Assembly (NCBI RefSeq): GCF_008709555.1
Contig: NZ_VYIJ01000001.1
Location: forward strand, 86,809 to 150,808
From: Thermoplasma sp.
Lineage (GTDB): Archaea > Thermoplasmatota > Thermoplasmata > Thermoplasmatales > Thermoplasmataceae
Direction of reading: 5' to 3'
Length of the DNA: 64,000 nucleotides
Shown here: positions 44,995-54,829 of the stretch, piece after piece
How positions within the stretch are numbered: the first letter of the stretch is position 1
Layout: each line of letters opens with the position of its first letter
Position numbers and translations under genes: made by a program
The notes under the pieces: model-generated
What the model was told of the DNA's origin: nothing
Database searches by the model: none
Seen by the model: the letters and a program-made list of their open reading frames with translations, nothing else

Positions 44995-45939
44995 ATGGAA
45001 TCTGGAGAAATAAATGCACTCGTTGAAGAGATAAGCGATCATCTGGAAAAACCGGAGCTATACCATGCACTGAAGGTGCAGAGTTCCATTAGATCCATAA
45101 CTTCTGAGTTTTTGAAGGAAAGAGGGTTCATAGAGGTACCGCCGGTCATAATATCTGTGCTCACAGATCCGCTGAACCATCCGGTCTTTGATCCAACGAT
45201 CGATTATTACGGATACAGGTACTCGCTCACGAAGAGCATGATATTCCACAAGCACCTGCTGACAAAGCATTTTGACAGAATATTCACGTTCTCTCCGAAC
45301 ATCAGGCTTGAGGAGCAGGATAAGGTTAAGACAGGCCGGCACCTGGCGGAATTCACCCAGCTTGACCTTGAGATGAAAGGAGCAAGCAGGGATGAGGTCA
45401 TTGGGCTCGGCGAGGAGATGATAATAGATCTCTTCAGGAAGATAAAGAAGACTAACGGAGAGGATCTGAAATTCTTTGGAAGGGATCTCGCAATTCCGTC
45501 AAGGCCATTCAAGAGGATAGCATATCTGGATGCATACAGGCAATACGGCGAGGACTTCGAACACATACTTTCAAGCGAGATGAAGGAACCGTTCTGGATA
45601 GTTGATATACCACTTGAGAAAAGAGAATTCTATGATAGGGAGGATCCGTCAAGGCCAGGTATTCTGGTGGACATGGATCTCATATATCCAGAGGGTTATG
45701 GTGAGGCACTTTCAGGTGGCGAAAGGGAATATGAACTCAGCAGGATCATAGATAGAATACACAGAAAGGGGCAGACAGAGGAACAGTTCAAGTGGTACAT
45801 AGAATTTGCCAGGGAAGGCCTGAACCCTTCTGCTGGTTTCGGTATTGGAATAGAACGCCTGACGAGGTTCATATGCGGTCTTGAAAGGATAGAGGATGCC
45901 CATCCATTCCCAAAAATTCCGGGGCACCTATCCCTCTGA
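44995..45939 (+). CDS. Archaeal asparagine synthetase related to AsnRS/AspRS (AS-AR)
   Basis: The 314-residue class II synthetase core has no anticodon-binding domain. VQSSIRSITSEFLKERGFIEVPPV carries motif 1, FTFSPNIRLEEQDKVKTGRHLAEFTQLDLEM is motif 2 and GFGIGIERLTRFICGL is motif 3. This length and missing domain fit the archaeal asparagine synthetase derived from AsnRS, which amidates aspartate with ammonia and ATP. The lysyl/asparaginyl-tRNA role is excluded by the absence of a tRNA-binding part. The start at 44995 has a TATA box 20-26 bases upstream. Confidence 0.9.
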   Translation: MESGEINALVEEISDHLEKPELYHALKVQSSIRSITSEFLKERGFIEVPPVIISVLTDPLNHPVFDPTIDYYGYRYSLTKSMIFHKHLLTKHFDRIFTFSPNIRLEEQDKVKTGRHLAEFTQLDLEMKGASRDEVIGLGEEMIIDLFRKIKKTNGEDLKFFGRDLAIPSRPFKRIAYLDAYRQYGEDFEHILSSEMKEPFWIVDIPLEKREFYDREDPSRPGILVDMDLIYPEGYGEALSGGEREYELSRIIDRIHRKGQTEEQFKWYIEFAREGLNPSAGFGIGIERLTRFICGLERIEDAHPFPKIPGHLSL

Positions 45940-45948
45940 TCCTTTTTA

Positions 45949-47349
45949 TCATTGATGATTTTCCATAAGCTTTTCAGATAGCACAGTGAATAGAGCCAGA
46001 AGGCTTGCTGCGCCAGATACGAGAAATGTTATGGAGATCCCGTTCAGGAAACCTGATTTCACCGCTTCGAAACCAGGTATCTTTATACCAAGGAAGGCAG
46101 AGCTTAGAGCCGTCTCTGGTACGTACAGAGCTACTATTGTGAACACCATTGACATACCTATGACTGATCCCAGGTTCAGGATGACCGTCCTTATACCGGC
46201 AGCAGATCCTCTCCTGTCTGGAGGAGCGGATGACATCAGTATGGCATTGCTCGGAGTATAGAAAAGCCCAATCCCGAATCCGACCATAACAAGGCCGATG
46301 TAGAATGGCACGTTTACGGATCTGACCAGCGAAAGAACTATCGACCCAAAGAAGGAAAGAAACAGACCCGCATATATCAGATGCGATTCCATTCTCCTCG
46401 TATTGATGTTCCCGACGAGATAGGAAGAAAGGCTCAGCGATACGGCATATGGTATCACGATTATACTGGATCTCAAAGGCGAAATACCTAAAGGACCCTG
46501 CAGCATTATTATAACTATTAGAAGAGCAGAATACCTCGTTATCGAGTTGAGAAACGTCGCTATTGACTGTGTGGCAAATGGCCTTAACCTGAAGAGGGAG
46601 ATGTCGATGAGCGAATCATCCCTGCCCCTCGACATCAGGATGAAAACTATCAGTGAAACCACTGAGACCACGAGGAATATGACATCCACTGGATTCAACC
46701 AGAGATCCGGCGGGGCGAATGTTAGATAAACAACGATGAACACTATGAAGATCGAGAAGAACACGGCAGGCTTCCAGTTTATACTCACCCTGCGCCTCTC
46801 TATCTCCCTTAGTTTCAGCGACATAACGTATCCCACAATGCCGAAGGGAACGTTGAAAACGAAAACATATCTCCAGTTTATGGCTGTAAGCAGGCCACCC
46901 ACAAGAGGGCCTATGGCAGTCGCAATCCCTATCACAAGGCTGTTTGTACCGATGGCCCATTTCAGCTCGTCCTGCCTGAAAGCATCGGCTATTATCGCCA
47001 GACTGTTAGAGAAGAGCAGTGCACCTCCAAGACCCTGGAGAACCCTTGCTACCAGCAGCAGAGGGGCATCAGGACTGACCGCGGCCACAGCCGATCCAGA
47101 GATGAAGAAAAGATATCCCAGGGCGTAGAGCCTGTTTCTTCCCACAAAATCAGAGTATCTTCCGAACAGTGGAGCACCGATGGTCATTACAAGCGGATAA
47201 ACGACAAGGATCCATATAACATAGAAGAACGTGGTATGCAGTGATATCATTATTGTGGGCAATGATATCAGAAGCGACGTACTGTTGATCACAGCAAGTA
47301 GCGATCCAATGCTCGTGACAGTTATTGCAATCAATTTATATGAATCCAT
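45949..47349 (-). CDS. MFS drug/proton antiporter (DHA2/EmrB-like, 14 helices)
   Basis: The 466-residue protein has about fourteen membrane helices. APLFGRYSDFVGRNRLYALGY is the MFS motif A region (GxxxDxxGRxxxx). LLVARVLQGLGGALLFSNSLAII (motif B) and AIGTNSLVIGIATAIGPLVGGLL (motif C, the antiporter motif) mark the drug:H+ antiporter type. It follows the CBS-domain gene by 7 bases and is likely in one operon with it. It probably exports small hydrophobic compounds. Confidence 0.9.
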   Translation of the reverse strand: MDSYKLIAITVTSIGSLLAVINSTSLLISLPTIMISLHTTFFYVIWILVVYPLVMTIGAPLFGRYSDFVGRNRLYALGYLFFISGSAVAAVSPDAPLLLVARVLQGLGGALLFSNSLAIIADAFRQDELKWAIGTNSLVIGIATAIGPLVGGLLTAINWRYVFVFNVPFGIVGYVMSLKLREIERRRVSINWKPAVFFSIFIVFIVVYLTFAPPDLWLNPVDVIFLVVSVVSLIVFILMSRGRDDSLIDISLFRLRPFATQSIATFLNSITRYSALLIVIIMLQGPLGISPLRSSIIVIPYAVSLSLSSYLVGNINTRRMESHLIYAGLFLSFFGSIVLSLVRSVNVPFYIGLVMVGFGIGLFYTPSNAILMSSAPPDRRGSAAGIRTVILNLGSVIGMSMVFTIVALYVPETALSSAFLGIKIPGFEAVKSGFLNGISITFLVSGAASLLALFTVLSEKLMENHQ

Positions 47350-47356
47350 TTGAGGG

Positions 47357-47779
47357 TCAGAGGTTGCCGAATCTGGATATTATGTCCGAGATGCTATCCA
47401 TGTAGTCTTTGAATATCCTGAGGATATCGCGAGATGTTATCACGCCAAGGAGCTTGCCGTTCTTCATGACCGGGAGTCTCCGGATACCATTCTTGGCCAT
47501 GATCTCGGTAACCTTGAATGTTGGTGTGTCTGGATCTATGGATATTATGGGCGAATTCATTATTTCATCGATACGGACTTTCCTCGGGTCTCGGTCTTGC
47601 GCTATGATCTTGTTGATGTAGTCCCACTCAGTTACCATCCCTCTGATCTCTCCATTCTCTGCGACTATTGCAAAGCCAACGTGATCCTGAGCCATTATCT
47701 TTGCGGCTTCGTATGCAGATGTTTCGCCCGCCATAACCTTGTCGTATTTCCTCATGACGTCTGAAGCGTAAAGCACCAT
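47357..47779 (-). CDS. CBS-domain pair protein
   Basis: The 140-residue protein is a tandem CBS (Bateman) module: SDVMRKYDKVMAGETSAYEAAKIM, GMVTEWDYINKI and then IMNSPIISIDPDTPTFKVTEIM with GVITSRDILRIF. Such modules bind adenosine nucleotides or S-adenosyl compounds and modulate partner proteins. It heads a short operon with the MFS transporter. Confidence 0.93.
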   Translation of the reverse strand: MVLYASDVMRKYDKVMAGETSAYEAAKIMAQDHVGFAIVAENGEIRGMVTEWDYINKIIAQDRDPRKVRIDEIMNSPIISIDPDTPTFKVTEIMAKNGIRRLPVMKNGKLLGVITSRDILRIFKDYMDSISDIISRFGNL

Positions 47780-47795
47780 GTCGCAATATCACAAT

Positions 47796-47809
47796 TCTGT
47801 ATTTACAGA
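47796..47809. promoter_or_regulatory. Dyad at the CBS-MFS promoter
   Basis: TCTGTATTTACAGA has 6-base arms with a two-base centre. On the reverse strand its core (GTAAATACAG) is also the best TATA-like element, some 18-30 bases before the CBS ATG at 47779. A regulator bound here would block TBP. Confidence 0.4.
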
Positions 47810-48004
47810 TTTGTCAGATATCCAGGTTTTCAGATTGACAAGTGCTCCATTTTCATATTAATTCTGTGACACTGCAAATTGACGATGAGGCCGTATGTGG
47901 GATTTTCATTAAATATCAGAATTCAGTTGTCTGATGGAAACGATGGAAAACATTTAATATCATAGGTTAATTATGAGTTAGCCTTTTTAAAAGGAGTTGA
48001 TGTT

Positions 48005-48640
48005 ATGAATCAGACTTTAGAAACTGGTACAACCACTGTTGGTATCACACTGAAAGATGCTGTGATCATGGCTACTGAAAGGCGCGTCACAATGGAGAAT
48101 TTCATCATGCATAAGAACGGTAAAAAGCTGTTTCAGATCGATACTTATACCGGGATGACAATAGCGGGGCTTGTTGGAGACGCACAGGTTCTCGTCAGGT
48201 ACATGAAGGCTGAACTTGAGCTCTACAGGCTTCAGAGGAGAGTCAACATGCCTGTAGAGGCCGTTGCCACCCTTCTATCGAACATGCTCAATCAGGTTAA
48301 GTACATGCCATACATGGTACAGCTTCTCGTAGGTGGAATAGACACAGCTCCTCACGTCTTCTCGATTGATGCCGCCGGAGGATCAGTTGAGGATATTTAT
48401 GCCAGTACAGGATCCGGATCACCGTTCGTCTACGGTGTACTCGAGTCACAATACAGCGAGAAGATGACGGTTGATGAGGGAGTAGATCTCGTTATAAAGG
48501 CCATAAGCGCGGCCAAACAGAGAGATTCGGCATCTGGAGGCATGATAGATGTCGCCGTAATAACGAAGAAGGACGGATATGTCCAGCTTCCCACCGAACA
48601 GATAGAATCCAGGATCAGGAAGCTCGGATTAATTCTGTAA
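48005..48640 (+). CDS. psmB: Proteasome beta subunit (20S catalytic)
   Basis: This 211-residue protein is the well-known T. acidophilum beta subunit: propeptide MNQTLETG is removed to expose Thr9 (mature Thr1) in TTTVGIT. Other active-site groups are Asp in [10 protein letters not shown], Lys in HKNGKKLFQ and Ser in GSGSPF. It forms two heptameric rings inside alpha rings, making the proteolytic chamber. AGGAGTTGA at 47992-48000 is the ribosome binding site. The preceding CATTTAATATC (47951-47961) is a candidate TATA box. Confidence 0.99.
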   Translation: MNQTLETGTTTVGITLKDAVIMATERRVTMENFIMHKNGKKLFQIDTYTGMTIAGLVGDAQVLVRYMKAELELYRLQRRVNMPVEAVATLLSNMLNQVKYMPYMVQLLVGGIDTAPHVFSIDAAGGSVEDIYASTGSGSPFVYGVLESQYSEKMTVDEGVDLVIKAISAAKQRDSASGGMIDVAVITKKDGYVQLPTEQIESRIRKLGLIL

Positions 48641-48681
48641 AATCATCCAATATTTTTTTAAATTTTAAAGGTGTACGACCT

Positions 48682-50601
48682 ATGGGTTTTCATGACTATA
48701 TTGAAGAAACAAGGCATATATTTGACCGTCTGTATCCGGATAACAAGATAACGGACATAGACTATGAGGGTCCAACGATAGTAGTTTACACGAAGGATCC
48801 TGAGCTGTTCGCGAAGAGAGATGACCTTGCTAGGCAGATAGCCCAGGAGATCAGGCGCAGGATAGCCATTAGGCCAGATCCATCAATACTGCTGCCGGAG
48901 GATCAGGCACGTGATTCAATAGAGAAGATAATACCGAAGGAGGCAGGCCTTGAAGACATATACTTTGAACCAGATACCGGCGAGGTCATAATAGAACTGG
49001 ATGAGCCGTCCATAGTTACTGCGCGCGGTACGGACTATGTCCAGGAAATAAAGAGCAAGACGCAGTGGTCACCACGCATAGTGCGGGCACCACCCATGTA
49101 CTCCAGAACAGTCAAGGAAGTAAGGGAGTTCATGAGGGAGGTGAAGCAGGAGAGAAAGGAGTTCCTGCACAACCTCGGTGTTAAACTCTCAGGGCCACCT
49201 ATGGTTGGAGAGACATGGGTAAGGTTGACGGCGCTAGGAGGCCATTCAGAGGTTGGAAGGAGTGCTACACTGGTTTCAACAAAGAATTCGAAGGTACTCA
49301 TAGACTGCGGTATGATGAACGTCGGTCCAGATGCCGACCCATGGGATGCTGCACCATATCTCTATGTTCCAGAGGTACAGCCTCTTAGCACTATCGATGC
49401 CGTGATACTTACTCATGCGCATCTCGATCACTCCGGTCTGCTCCCCCTTCTCTTCAAGTATGGGTACGACGGCCCGGTCTACATGACGCCGCCCACCAGG
49501 GATCTTGCGGCTCTCCTTCAGAACGATTACATAAAGGTTGCCAGGATGGAGGGCGGAAAGGTTCCATACGAATCAAAGTACATACGCGAGGAACTGAAGC
49601 ACACCATAACTCTGAGATACGGGGAGACTACCGACATAACCAGGGATATGAGGCTGACCTTTTACAACGCAGGCCATATACTAGGATCGGCCTCAGTGCA
49701 TCTGCATATAGGCGACGGGCTTTACAACGTTGTCCTGTCCGGGGACGTTAAATTCGAGAAGACATGGCTCTTTAACCCGGCGAACAACAAGTTTCCAAGG
49801 GCTGAAACATTCATGACCGAATCGACGTACGGCGGACGCGATGATTATTCTTTCACAAGGGAGGAGGCAACGCAGACGCTGATCGATATCATAAACAGGA
49901 CGCATGACAGGGGCGGATCAGTCCTGATACCCGTTTTTGCCGTCGGCAGGAGCCAGGAGGTCATGATAGTCCTGGAGGACGCCATGCGCAACGGCAGGAT
50001 ACCACAGATGGACGTTTACCTTGATGGTATGATAATGGAGGCAACGGCAATACACGCTGCTTATCCAGAATACCTCAACAAGGAGCTCCGCGAGGCCATA
50101 ATGGTCAGGAAGGAGAACCCATTCCTGAGCCCGATATTTAAGAAGGTAGAAACGAGAGAGCAGAGGGAGGACATCTCTGAGAGCCCTGAGAGCAAGATCG
50201 TTCTCGCCACATCCGGTATGATGAACGGCGGCCCGGTCATGGAATATTTCAAGGCCTGGTCATCCAATCCTAAGCATACCCTGGTATTCGTCGGTTATCA
50301 GGCCGATGGTACGCTGGGGAAGAAGATACAGAGCGGCGCTCCAGAGGTAATGCTGTCTGACGAGGGAAAGAACGTAACCTATCCCGTGAAGATGGATGTC
50401 GAGACCGCAGAGGGCTTTTCCGGACATTCCACCAAGAAGCAGCTTCTGGCCTATATCGCAACAATGCAGCCAAAACCAAAGAAGATCCTTGTGAACCATG
50501 GGGACAATGGAAAGACAGCCGAGTTCGCACGTCTCGTGAGACAGAGATTCAATATAGAAGCTTATGCGCTTAAAAATTTAGAGACTATACGACTGTTCTA
50601 A
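48682..50601 (+). CDS. fttA: aCPSF1/FttA beta-CASP ribonuclease and transcription termination factor
   Basis: The 639-residue protein has two N-terminal KH-like RNA-binding regions (about 1-145), a metallo-beta-lactamase core with THAHLDHSG at 244-252 (HxHxDH), VVLSGDVKF and a beta-CASP domain with GRSQEVMIVLED and SGMMNGGPVMEYF. The last GFSGHSTKKQL and KILVNHGDNGK complete the zinc site. aCPSF1 cuts nascent RNA at U-rich tracts and terminates transcription in archaea. Length and layout are normal. It lies 41 bases after psmB with T-rich sequence between, so it may read through or use its own start. Confidence 0.97.
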   Translation: MGFHDYIEETRHIFDRLYPDNKITDIDYEGPTIVVYTKDPELFAKRDDLARQIAQEIRRRIAIRPDPSILLPEDQARDSIEKIIPKEAGLEDIYFEPDTGEVIIELDEPSIVTARGTDYVQEIKSKTQWSPRIVRAPPMYSRTVKEVREFMREVKQERKEFLHNLGVKLSGPPMVGETWVRLTALGGHSEVGRSATLVSTKNSKVLIDCGMMNVGPDADPWDAAPYLYVPEVQPLSTIDAVILTHAHLDHSGLLPLLFKYGYDGPVYMTPPTRDLAALLQNDYIKVARMEGGKVPYESKYIREELKHTITLRYGETTDITRDMRLTFYNAGHILGSASVHLHIGDGLYNVVLSGDVKFEKTWLFNPANNKFPRAETFMTESTYGGRDDYSFTREEATQTLIDIINRTHDRGGSVLIPVFAVGRSQEVMIVLEDAMRNGRIPQMDVYLDGMIMEATAIHAAYPEYLNKELREAIMVRKENPFLSPIFKKVETREQREDISESPESKIVLATSGMMNGGPVMEYFKAWSSNPKHTLVFVGYQADGTLGKKIQSGAPEVMLSDEGKNVTYPVKMDVETAEGFSGHSTKKQLLAYIATMQPKPKKILVNHGDNGKTAEFARLVRQRFNIEAYALKNLETIRLF

Positions 50602-50640
50602 CGGCATAAACATTATATATACATATTTTAATGCACGACT

Positions 50641-52302
50641 ATGAACATAAAGATAATAGTGATATCCGTGGCGATTTTTTCTGTCATGGGTTTCGCTCTG
50701 ACCAGCATGGCTGCCACCAGTCCGACACCGACTGAGGTGACCGCTGGTAATTATACAATAAATATATTCAACAACAGTGTCATAAAAAATATAAGCTTCA
50801 ACGGAACTTCCATAGTGAACTATGGAAAGGTATCCGGTAAGAATCTGTCAAGCCAATCAGGCATGATTGGCAACATGAACCAGTTCAGCGGTGTGTACAA
50901 CCTCAGCTACATGAACACCGAGGACGGCAGCGGGCTACTGATGGCAACATATGGATCGACGGCAAGCATACAGCTGAATTTCACGGCGACTCCGAAGCCT
51001 CTGCCCATAGGTCATACGGATGATATGTCAAACTATGTTAATCTTTACTATGTTGACATTTCGGGATACAACTTTACCATAGCCTCAACAGTCGCTGCGA
51101 CTGTTGCCGGAAGCAACTACACGTTTTCAGTTCCTTCGTCCTCATTCGTCAAGTATGTGATCGTTGCGATAGTGAGCAATAGCGCCATGAATAACATGTT
51201 CGATCATTTTGAGCATGAGATAAACGGATACAGATTCTCTTACGACAGTTCGACTGGTCTCGTAAATGGGAGATTCCTGAATTTCACATTCTACAGCTCA
51301 AATCAGACAATATCGAATTACTTCGATAAGCTCTCCAACATGACCATCTTCAAGAACATAACTGCAAAAGCAACAGGTAATCAGAATTTCCAGTTTTACA
51401 CAGGTATGTATGTTGGAAACATATTCTACGATTCATCGGCCTATTACAGCCTGATGGTTCATGACAACCCGGCACTTCAGTCAACATTCATGCTTATAAA
51501 TGGAACCATACACTTCAATGTTTCCAAGAACATGACCATAACACAGAAGAACTTCACATTCAACGACAGGTTTGATTACAGCGGAGAATTCGACAATCTA
51601 TCCATGGACATGCAGCAGAGTGTCTACGGTGGCGGATCATTCGTGTTCCTCAGTGCTCCGCACTTCTACGGAATGATGACCTTCGCAGGGGCCAGGAACG
51701 TAATGGTCAACGGGACGGAGATAACGGCCAATACGAATGGTACCATGGTCGTTTCGTTTGTCTCTCCACCGGGCCTGTCCAATGGCGTGAAGCATTTTGC
51801 TCCCATGGCCTACGCTCTTGAGCACGGTAAGCTTGGTCTGCAGGTGGCCATAGAGAAGGTAAATTCAACGCTCAACAACATGACGCTTGATCTGAACACC
51901 TCCATAAGCGCCGTGATAAAGAGTGCCAGCTCGAGCGGCGTCGTGATAAATATTAATTCATCCGAATCCAGCGGTACAGTGATAGCGGTGTATGTGGCAA
52001 GCAACGTCATGAATGCATCGAAGCTTGTGGTTAAATTTGATGGGTCCGCGGCCGTACAGGTTTCTGCGTCTGCTCTGGTAAACGAGACCTCAACGACGAC
52101 AGCATACTACAACGTGACGGCTGATGGCAATGGATCGCTCGTTATGATATACATACCGCACTTCTCGGACCATACCATAGAGATCGAACCATACGTCGCT
52201 ACTTCGACGCCCGTATCTATGTATTATTACATAGCGGTAATAGTGGTGATTGTTGCCATAATAGCTGCAGTCGGATACGTAATGGTAAGAAGAAAACAAT
52301 AA
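50641..52302 (+). CDS. Secreted, membrane-anchored surface glycoprotein
   Basis: The 553-residue protein has a signal peptide (MNIKIIVISVAIFSVMGFAL, then TSMAA) and one C-terminal membrane helix (YYIAVIVVIVAIIAAVGYVM) with a short RRK tail. Between them lie more than 500 extracellular residues rich in Ser/Thr/Asn, with about 25-30 N-x-S/T sequons (for example NYTINI, NGTS, NLSS, NFTFYS, NMTIT). Beta-strand propensity is high. The layout fits the glycosylated coat of wall-less Thermoplasma. No known domain is recognised. A hairpin of AATAAAT/ATTTATT lies directly after the stop. Confidence 0.85.
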   Translation: MNIKIIVISVAIFSVMGFALTSMAATSPTPTEVTAGNYTINIFNNSVIKNISFNGTSIVNYGKVSGKNLSSQSGMIGNMNQFSGVYNLSYMNTEDGSGLLMATYGSTASIQLNFTATPKPLPIGHTDDMSNYVNLYYVDISGYNFTIASTVAATVAGSNYTFSVPSSSFVKYVIVAIVSNSAMNNMFDHFEHEINGYRFSYDSSTGLVNGRFLNFTFYSSNQTISNYFDKLSNMTIFKNITAKATGNQNFQFYTGMYVGNIFYDSSAYYSLMVHDNPALQSTFMLINGTIHFNVSKNMTITQKNFTFNDRFDYSGEFDNLSMDMQQSVYGGGSFVFLSAPHFYGMMTFAGARNVMVNGTEITANTNGTMVVSFVSPPGLSNGVKHFAPMAYALEHGKLGLQVAIEKVNSTLNNMTLDLNTSISAVIKSASSSGVVININSSESSGTVIAVYVASNVMNASKLVVKFDGSAAVQVSASALVNETSTTTAYYNVTADGNGSLVMIYIPHFSDHTIEIEPYVATSTPVSMYYYIAVIVVIVAIIAAVGYVMVRRKQ

Positions 52303-52323
52303 TAAATTAATTTTTTATTTATT
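52301..52323. terminator. Bidirectional terminator hairpin
   Basis: AATAAAT (52301-52307) and ATTTATT (52317-52323) flank a T-rich loop between the convergent surface glycoprotein and transaldolase genes. Either strand offers a stem followed by U-rich RNA. Confidence 0.5.
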
Positions 52324-52993
52324 ATAAAATAAATTTACCATCAGGAGAAACTTTTTTCCAATCTTCAAGGAATTTTGCTAGGCCTTCATCCGTTTTAGGA
52401 TGCTTCATGAGCGATTTGAGGACAGCAAAGGGTACGGTCACCACGTCCGCACCTATCACGGCTGAACGCAGCACATGAACAGGGTTCCTGATGGATGCCA
52501 CAAGTATCTGCGTCTTTATTATGTAGTTGTTGAATATCGTCCTGATCATATCTATTATCTGCATACCATCCTCTCCGATGTCATCAAGCCTCCCTACGAA
52601 TGGAGAAACGTATGTAGCACCAGCCTTTGCTGCCAGAAGGGCCTGAATGGGATTAAACACAAGGGTACAGTTCGTGTTGATGTGTTCAGAACTCAACGTC
52701 TTTATGGCCCTGAGGCCATCCTCCGTCATCGGTATCTTGACCACAGCATTGTCGCCAAGGCCGTGTATTTTTCTTGCCTCCTCAACCATGCCCTCATACT
52801 TTGTGGAGACGACCTCTACGCTCACGGGGCCATCCACTGTCTTCAGTATCTCCCTTATTATGTCTCCGTATTTCTTTCCGTTGACGGCCTCCTTGGATAT
52901 GAGCGTTGGATTAGTCGTTACGCCATCCACAATGCCCCAGTTTATTCCAGTGCGTATCTCCTCTATATTTGCTGTGTCAAGGAATATTTTCAT
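52322..52993 (-). CDS. tal: Transaldolase
   Basis: The 223-residue protein is the short TalB/MipB-type transaldolase that I recall as Ta0616 of T. acidophilum. [14 protein letters not shown] opens the barrel, [11 protein letters not shown] is strand 2, and the Schiff-base lysine is Lys86 in [10 protein letters not shown]. It transfers a dihydroxyacetone unit between sugar phosphates, linking hexose and pentose pools. Its ATG lies inside the end of the transketolase C-terminal gene (17-base overlap), so it is the last gene of a three-gene operon. Confidence 0.97.
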   Translation of the reverse strand: MKIFLDTANIEEIRTGINWGIVDGVTTNPTLISKEAVNGKKYGDIIREILKTVDGPVSVEVVSTKYEGMVEEARKIHGLGDNAVVKIPMTEDGLRAIKTLSSEHINTNCTLVFNPIQALLAAKAGATYVSPFVGRLDDIGEDGMQIIDMIRTIFNNYIIKTQILVASIRNPVHVLRSAVIGADVVTVPFAVLKSLMKHPKTDEGLAKFLEDWKKVSPDGKFIL

Positions 52994-53927
52994 AGTTCTT
53001 CTCCTCCAAGCAGGTCATAGCTTCGTTTATTATATCTTTAACATCCATGTGGAAGTATGAGAATAGCTCCCAGGCCTTTCCGGACTTACCGAATGTATCG
53101 CGCATACCTATACGCCTCACCGGTACCGGATAGTATTCCGAGGTCACCTCCGCAACACGGCTTCCAAGACCGTTATAGATGGAATGTTCCTCAGCCGTTA
53201 TTATGTGACCTGTTTCCCGGGCAGCCTTTATTATGGCGTCCCTGTCTATGGGCTTTATCGAGGACATATTGATTACCCTGGCGTCGATGCCCTGTTTCTT
53301 AAGGGCCTCAGCAGCTTCGAGGGACTTCGATACCATAACTCCATCGGCCACTATGGTGATGTCATTACCATCCCTCATTGTCTTCGATCTGCCCATCCTG
53401 AATTCGTAGTCTTCATCGTTTATAACCGGGAACTTCTCCCTGCTGAGCCTTACATAGTGTGGTTTATCCACGCCTGCGAGATAGTCTATTACGCTTCTCG
53501 TTTCTACTGAATCCGCAGGCACTATGACGTTCATATTTGGAAGGCCGGCCATTATCCCGACGTCTTCAACGATCTGGTGCGTCGCCCCGTCCTCACCCAC
53601 GGTTATTCCTCCATGGGTTACCACAAATCTGACAGGTGCATTGTTGTAGCACACGGACTGTCTGATCTGTTCGTAGGTTCTGGTGAGGAATATAGCAAAC
53701 GTGGACACGAATGGCTTCTTTCCTGAGAGAGCAAGACCAGCTGCGGCAGTGACCATGGACTGTTCAGATATGCCCATGTTGAAGAACCTGTCAGGGAAGG
53801 CGTTTGCGAAGTATCCAGTCTTCGTCGAAGAGGACAGGTCGGCATCAAGGACGACAATGTTCCTGTCTACGGATCCGAGCTTCACCAGTTCCTTACCGTA
53901 AACATCCCTGAGACTCTCTGTCTTCAT
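52977..53927 (-). CDS. Transketolase, C-terminal subunit
   Basis: The 316-residue protein is the pyrimidine-binding half of a split transketolase. [20 protein letters not shown] and [18 protein letters not shown] contain the Glu that contacts the TPP pyrimidine. [15 protein letters not shown] and [11 protein letters not shown] follow, and the C-terminal domain includes DVKDIINEA. It acts together with the N-terminal subunit, encoded directly upstream with a 4-base overlap. Confidence 0.95.
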   Translation of the reverse strand: MKTESLRDVYGKELVKLGSVDRNIVVLDADLSSSTKTGYFANAFPDRFFNMGISEQSMVTAAAGLALSGKKPFVSTFAIFLTRTYEQIRQSVCYNNAPVRFVVTHGGITVGEDGATHQIVEDVGIMAGLPNMNVIVPADSVETRSVIDYLAGVDKPHYVRLSREKFPVINDEDYEFRMGRSKTMRDGNDITIVADGVMVSKSLEAAEALKKQGIDARVINMSSIKPIDRDAIIKAARETGHIITAEEHSIYNGLGSRVAEVTSEYYPVPVRRIGMRDTFGKSGKAWELFSYFHMDVKDIINEAMTCLEEKNYENIP

Positions 53928-54745
53928 ATCTCCTCACCCAGCTGTTTCATCGCTCTCCTGTAGAGATCCTCTGATTCTGGCGGACTGCCATGATATTTTG
54001 GATTGTTCTCCATGAAATCAACGCCCTTTCCCTTGACAGTGTTGGCTATGATGAACGTCGGCCTATCCGACCTCTTCGATCTTTCTATTGCATTTTCTAT
54101 CTCGCTGAAGCTGTGACCATCGATCTCCATGACGTTCCATCCGAAGCTCTCGACCATCGCATGGATATCGTGCAGCGGCATTATGTCCCTTGTGTAGCCA
54201 TCAAGCTGGATGCCGTTCCTGTCCAGTATGGCAACGAGGTTCTTCAGATTGTACTTGTAGCCGGCCATCAGGGATTCCCAGACGTTGCCTTCCTCCATCT
54301 CACCGTCTCCGAGGATGACGAAGACCCGGTAGTCTAGTCCGTCGATCTTGGATGCCAGAGCCATCCCGACACCCACGCCAAGACCCTGGCCCAGGGATCC
54401 TGTTGATACCTCCACACCAGGTATCTCCCTGGAAACATGGCCCTCGAGGTGCGAATCTATCTTCCTGAATCCAGCAAGATCGGAAACTGGGAAGAACCCG
54501 CGAAGAGCAAGAGTTGCGTAAAGGGCGGGAGATGCATGCCCCTTGCTCAGAATAAGGCGATCTCTCTTTGGATCCTGTGGATTCTTTGGATCAATGTTCA
54601 TCTCCCTGAAATACAGGACCGTCAGAATATCTGCAATGCTCAAGGAACCACCAGGATGGCCACTCTGAGCATTATAGACCATCCTCACTATTTCCCTCCT
54701 GATCCGGAGGGCGATCTCGCTCAAGTCGACCTGATAGGTTTCCAT
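53924..54745 (-). CDS. Transketolase, N-terminal subunit
   Basis: The 273-residue TPP-binding half has SGHPGGSLSIADILT at about 29-43, RLILSKGHASPALYATLA, and the TPP motif GDGEMEEGNVWES followed 25 residues on by DRNGIQLDG, which together hold Mg and diphosphate. It transfers two-carbon units between ketoses and aldoses. Split transketolase is normal in archaea. The operon order is TK-N, TK-C, transaldolase. Confidence 0.95.
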   Translation of the reverse strand: METYQVDLSEIALRIRREIVRMVYNAQSGHPGGSLSIADILTVLYFREMNIDPKNPQDPKRDRLILSKGHASPALYATLALRGFFPVSDLAGFRKIDSHLEGHVSREIPGVEVSTGSLGQGLGVGVGMALASKIDGLDYRVFVILGDGEMEEGNVWESLMAGYKYNLKNLVAILDRNGIQLDGYTRDIMPLHDIHAMVESFGWNVMEIDGHSFSEIENAIERSKRSDRPTFIIANTVKGKGVDFMENNPKYHGSPPESEDLYRRAMKQLGEEI

Positions 54746-54829
54746 TTTATTTACGGGAGATCATATCAAACAAATATATAAGCAAGTATTAACCTCATCA
54801 GTAACAACGGCAGGACTTGGGATTTTACG

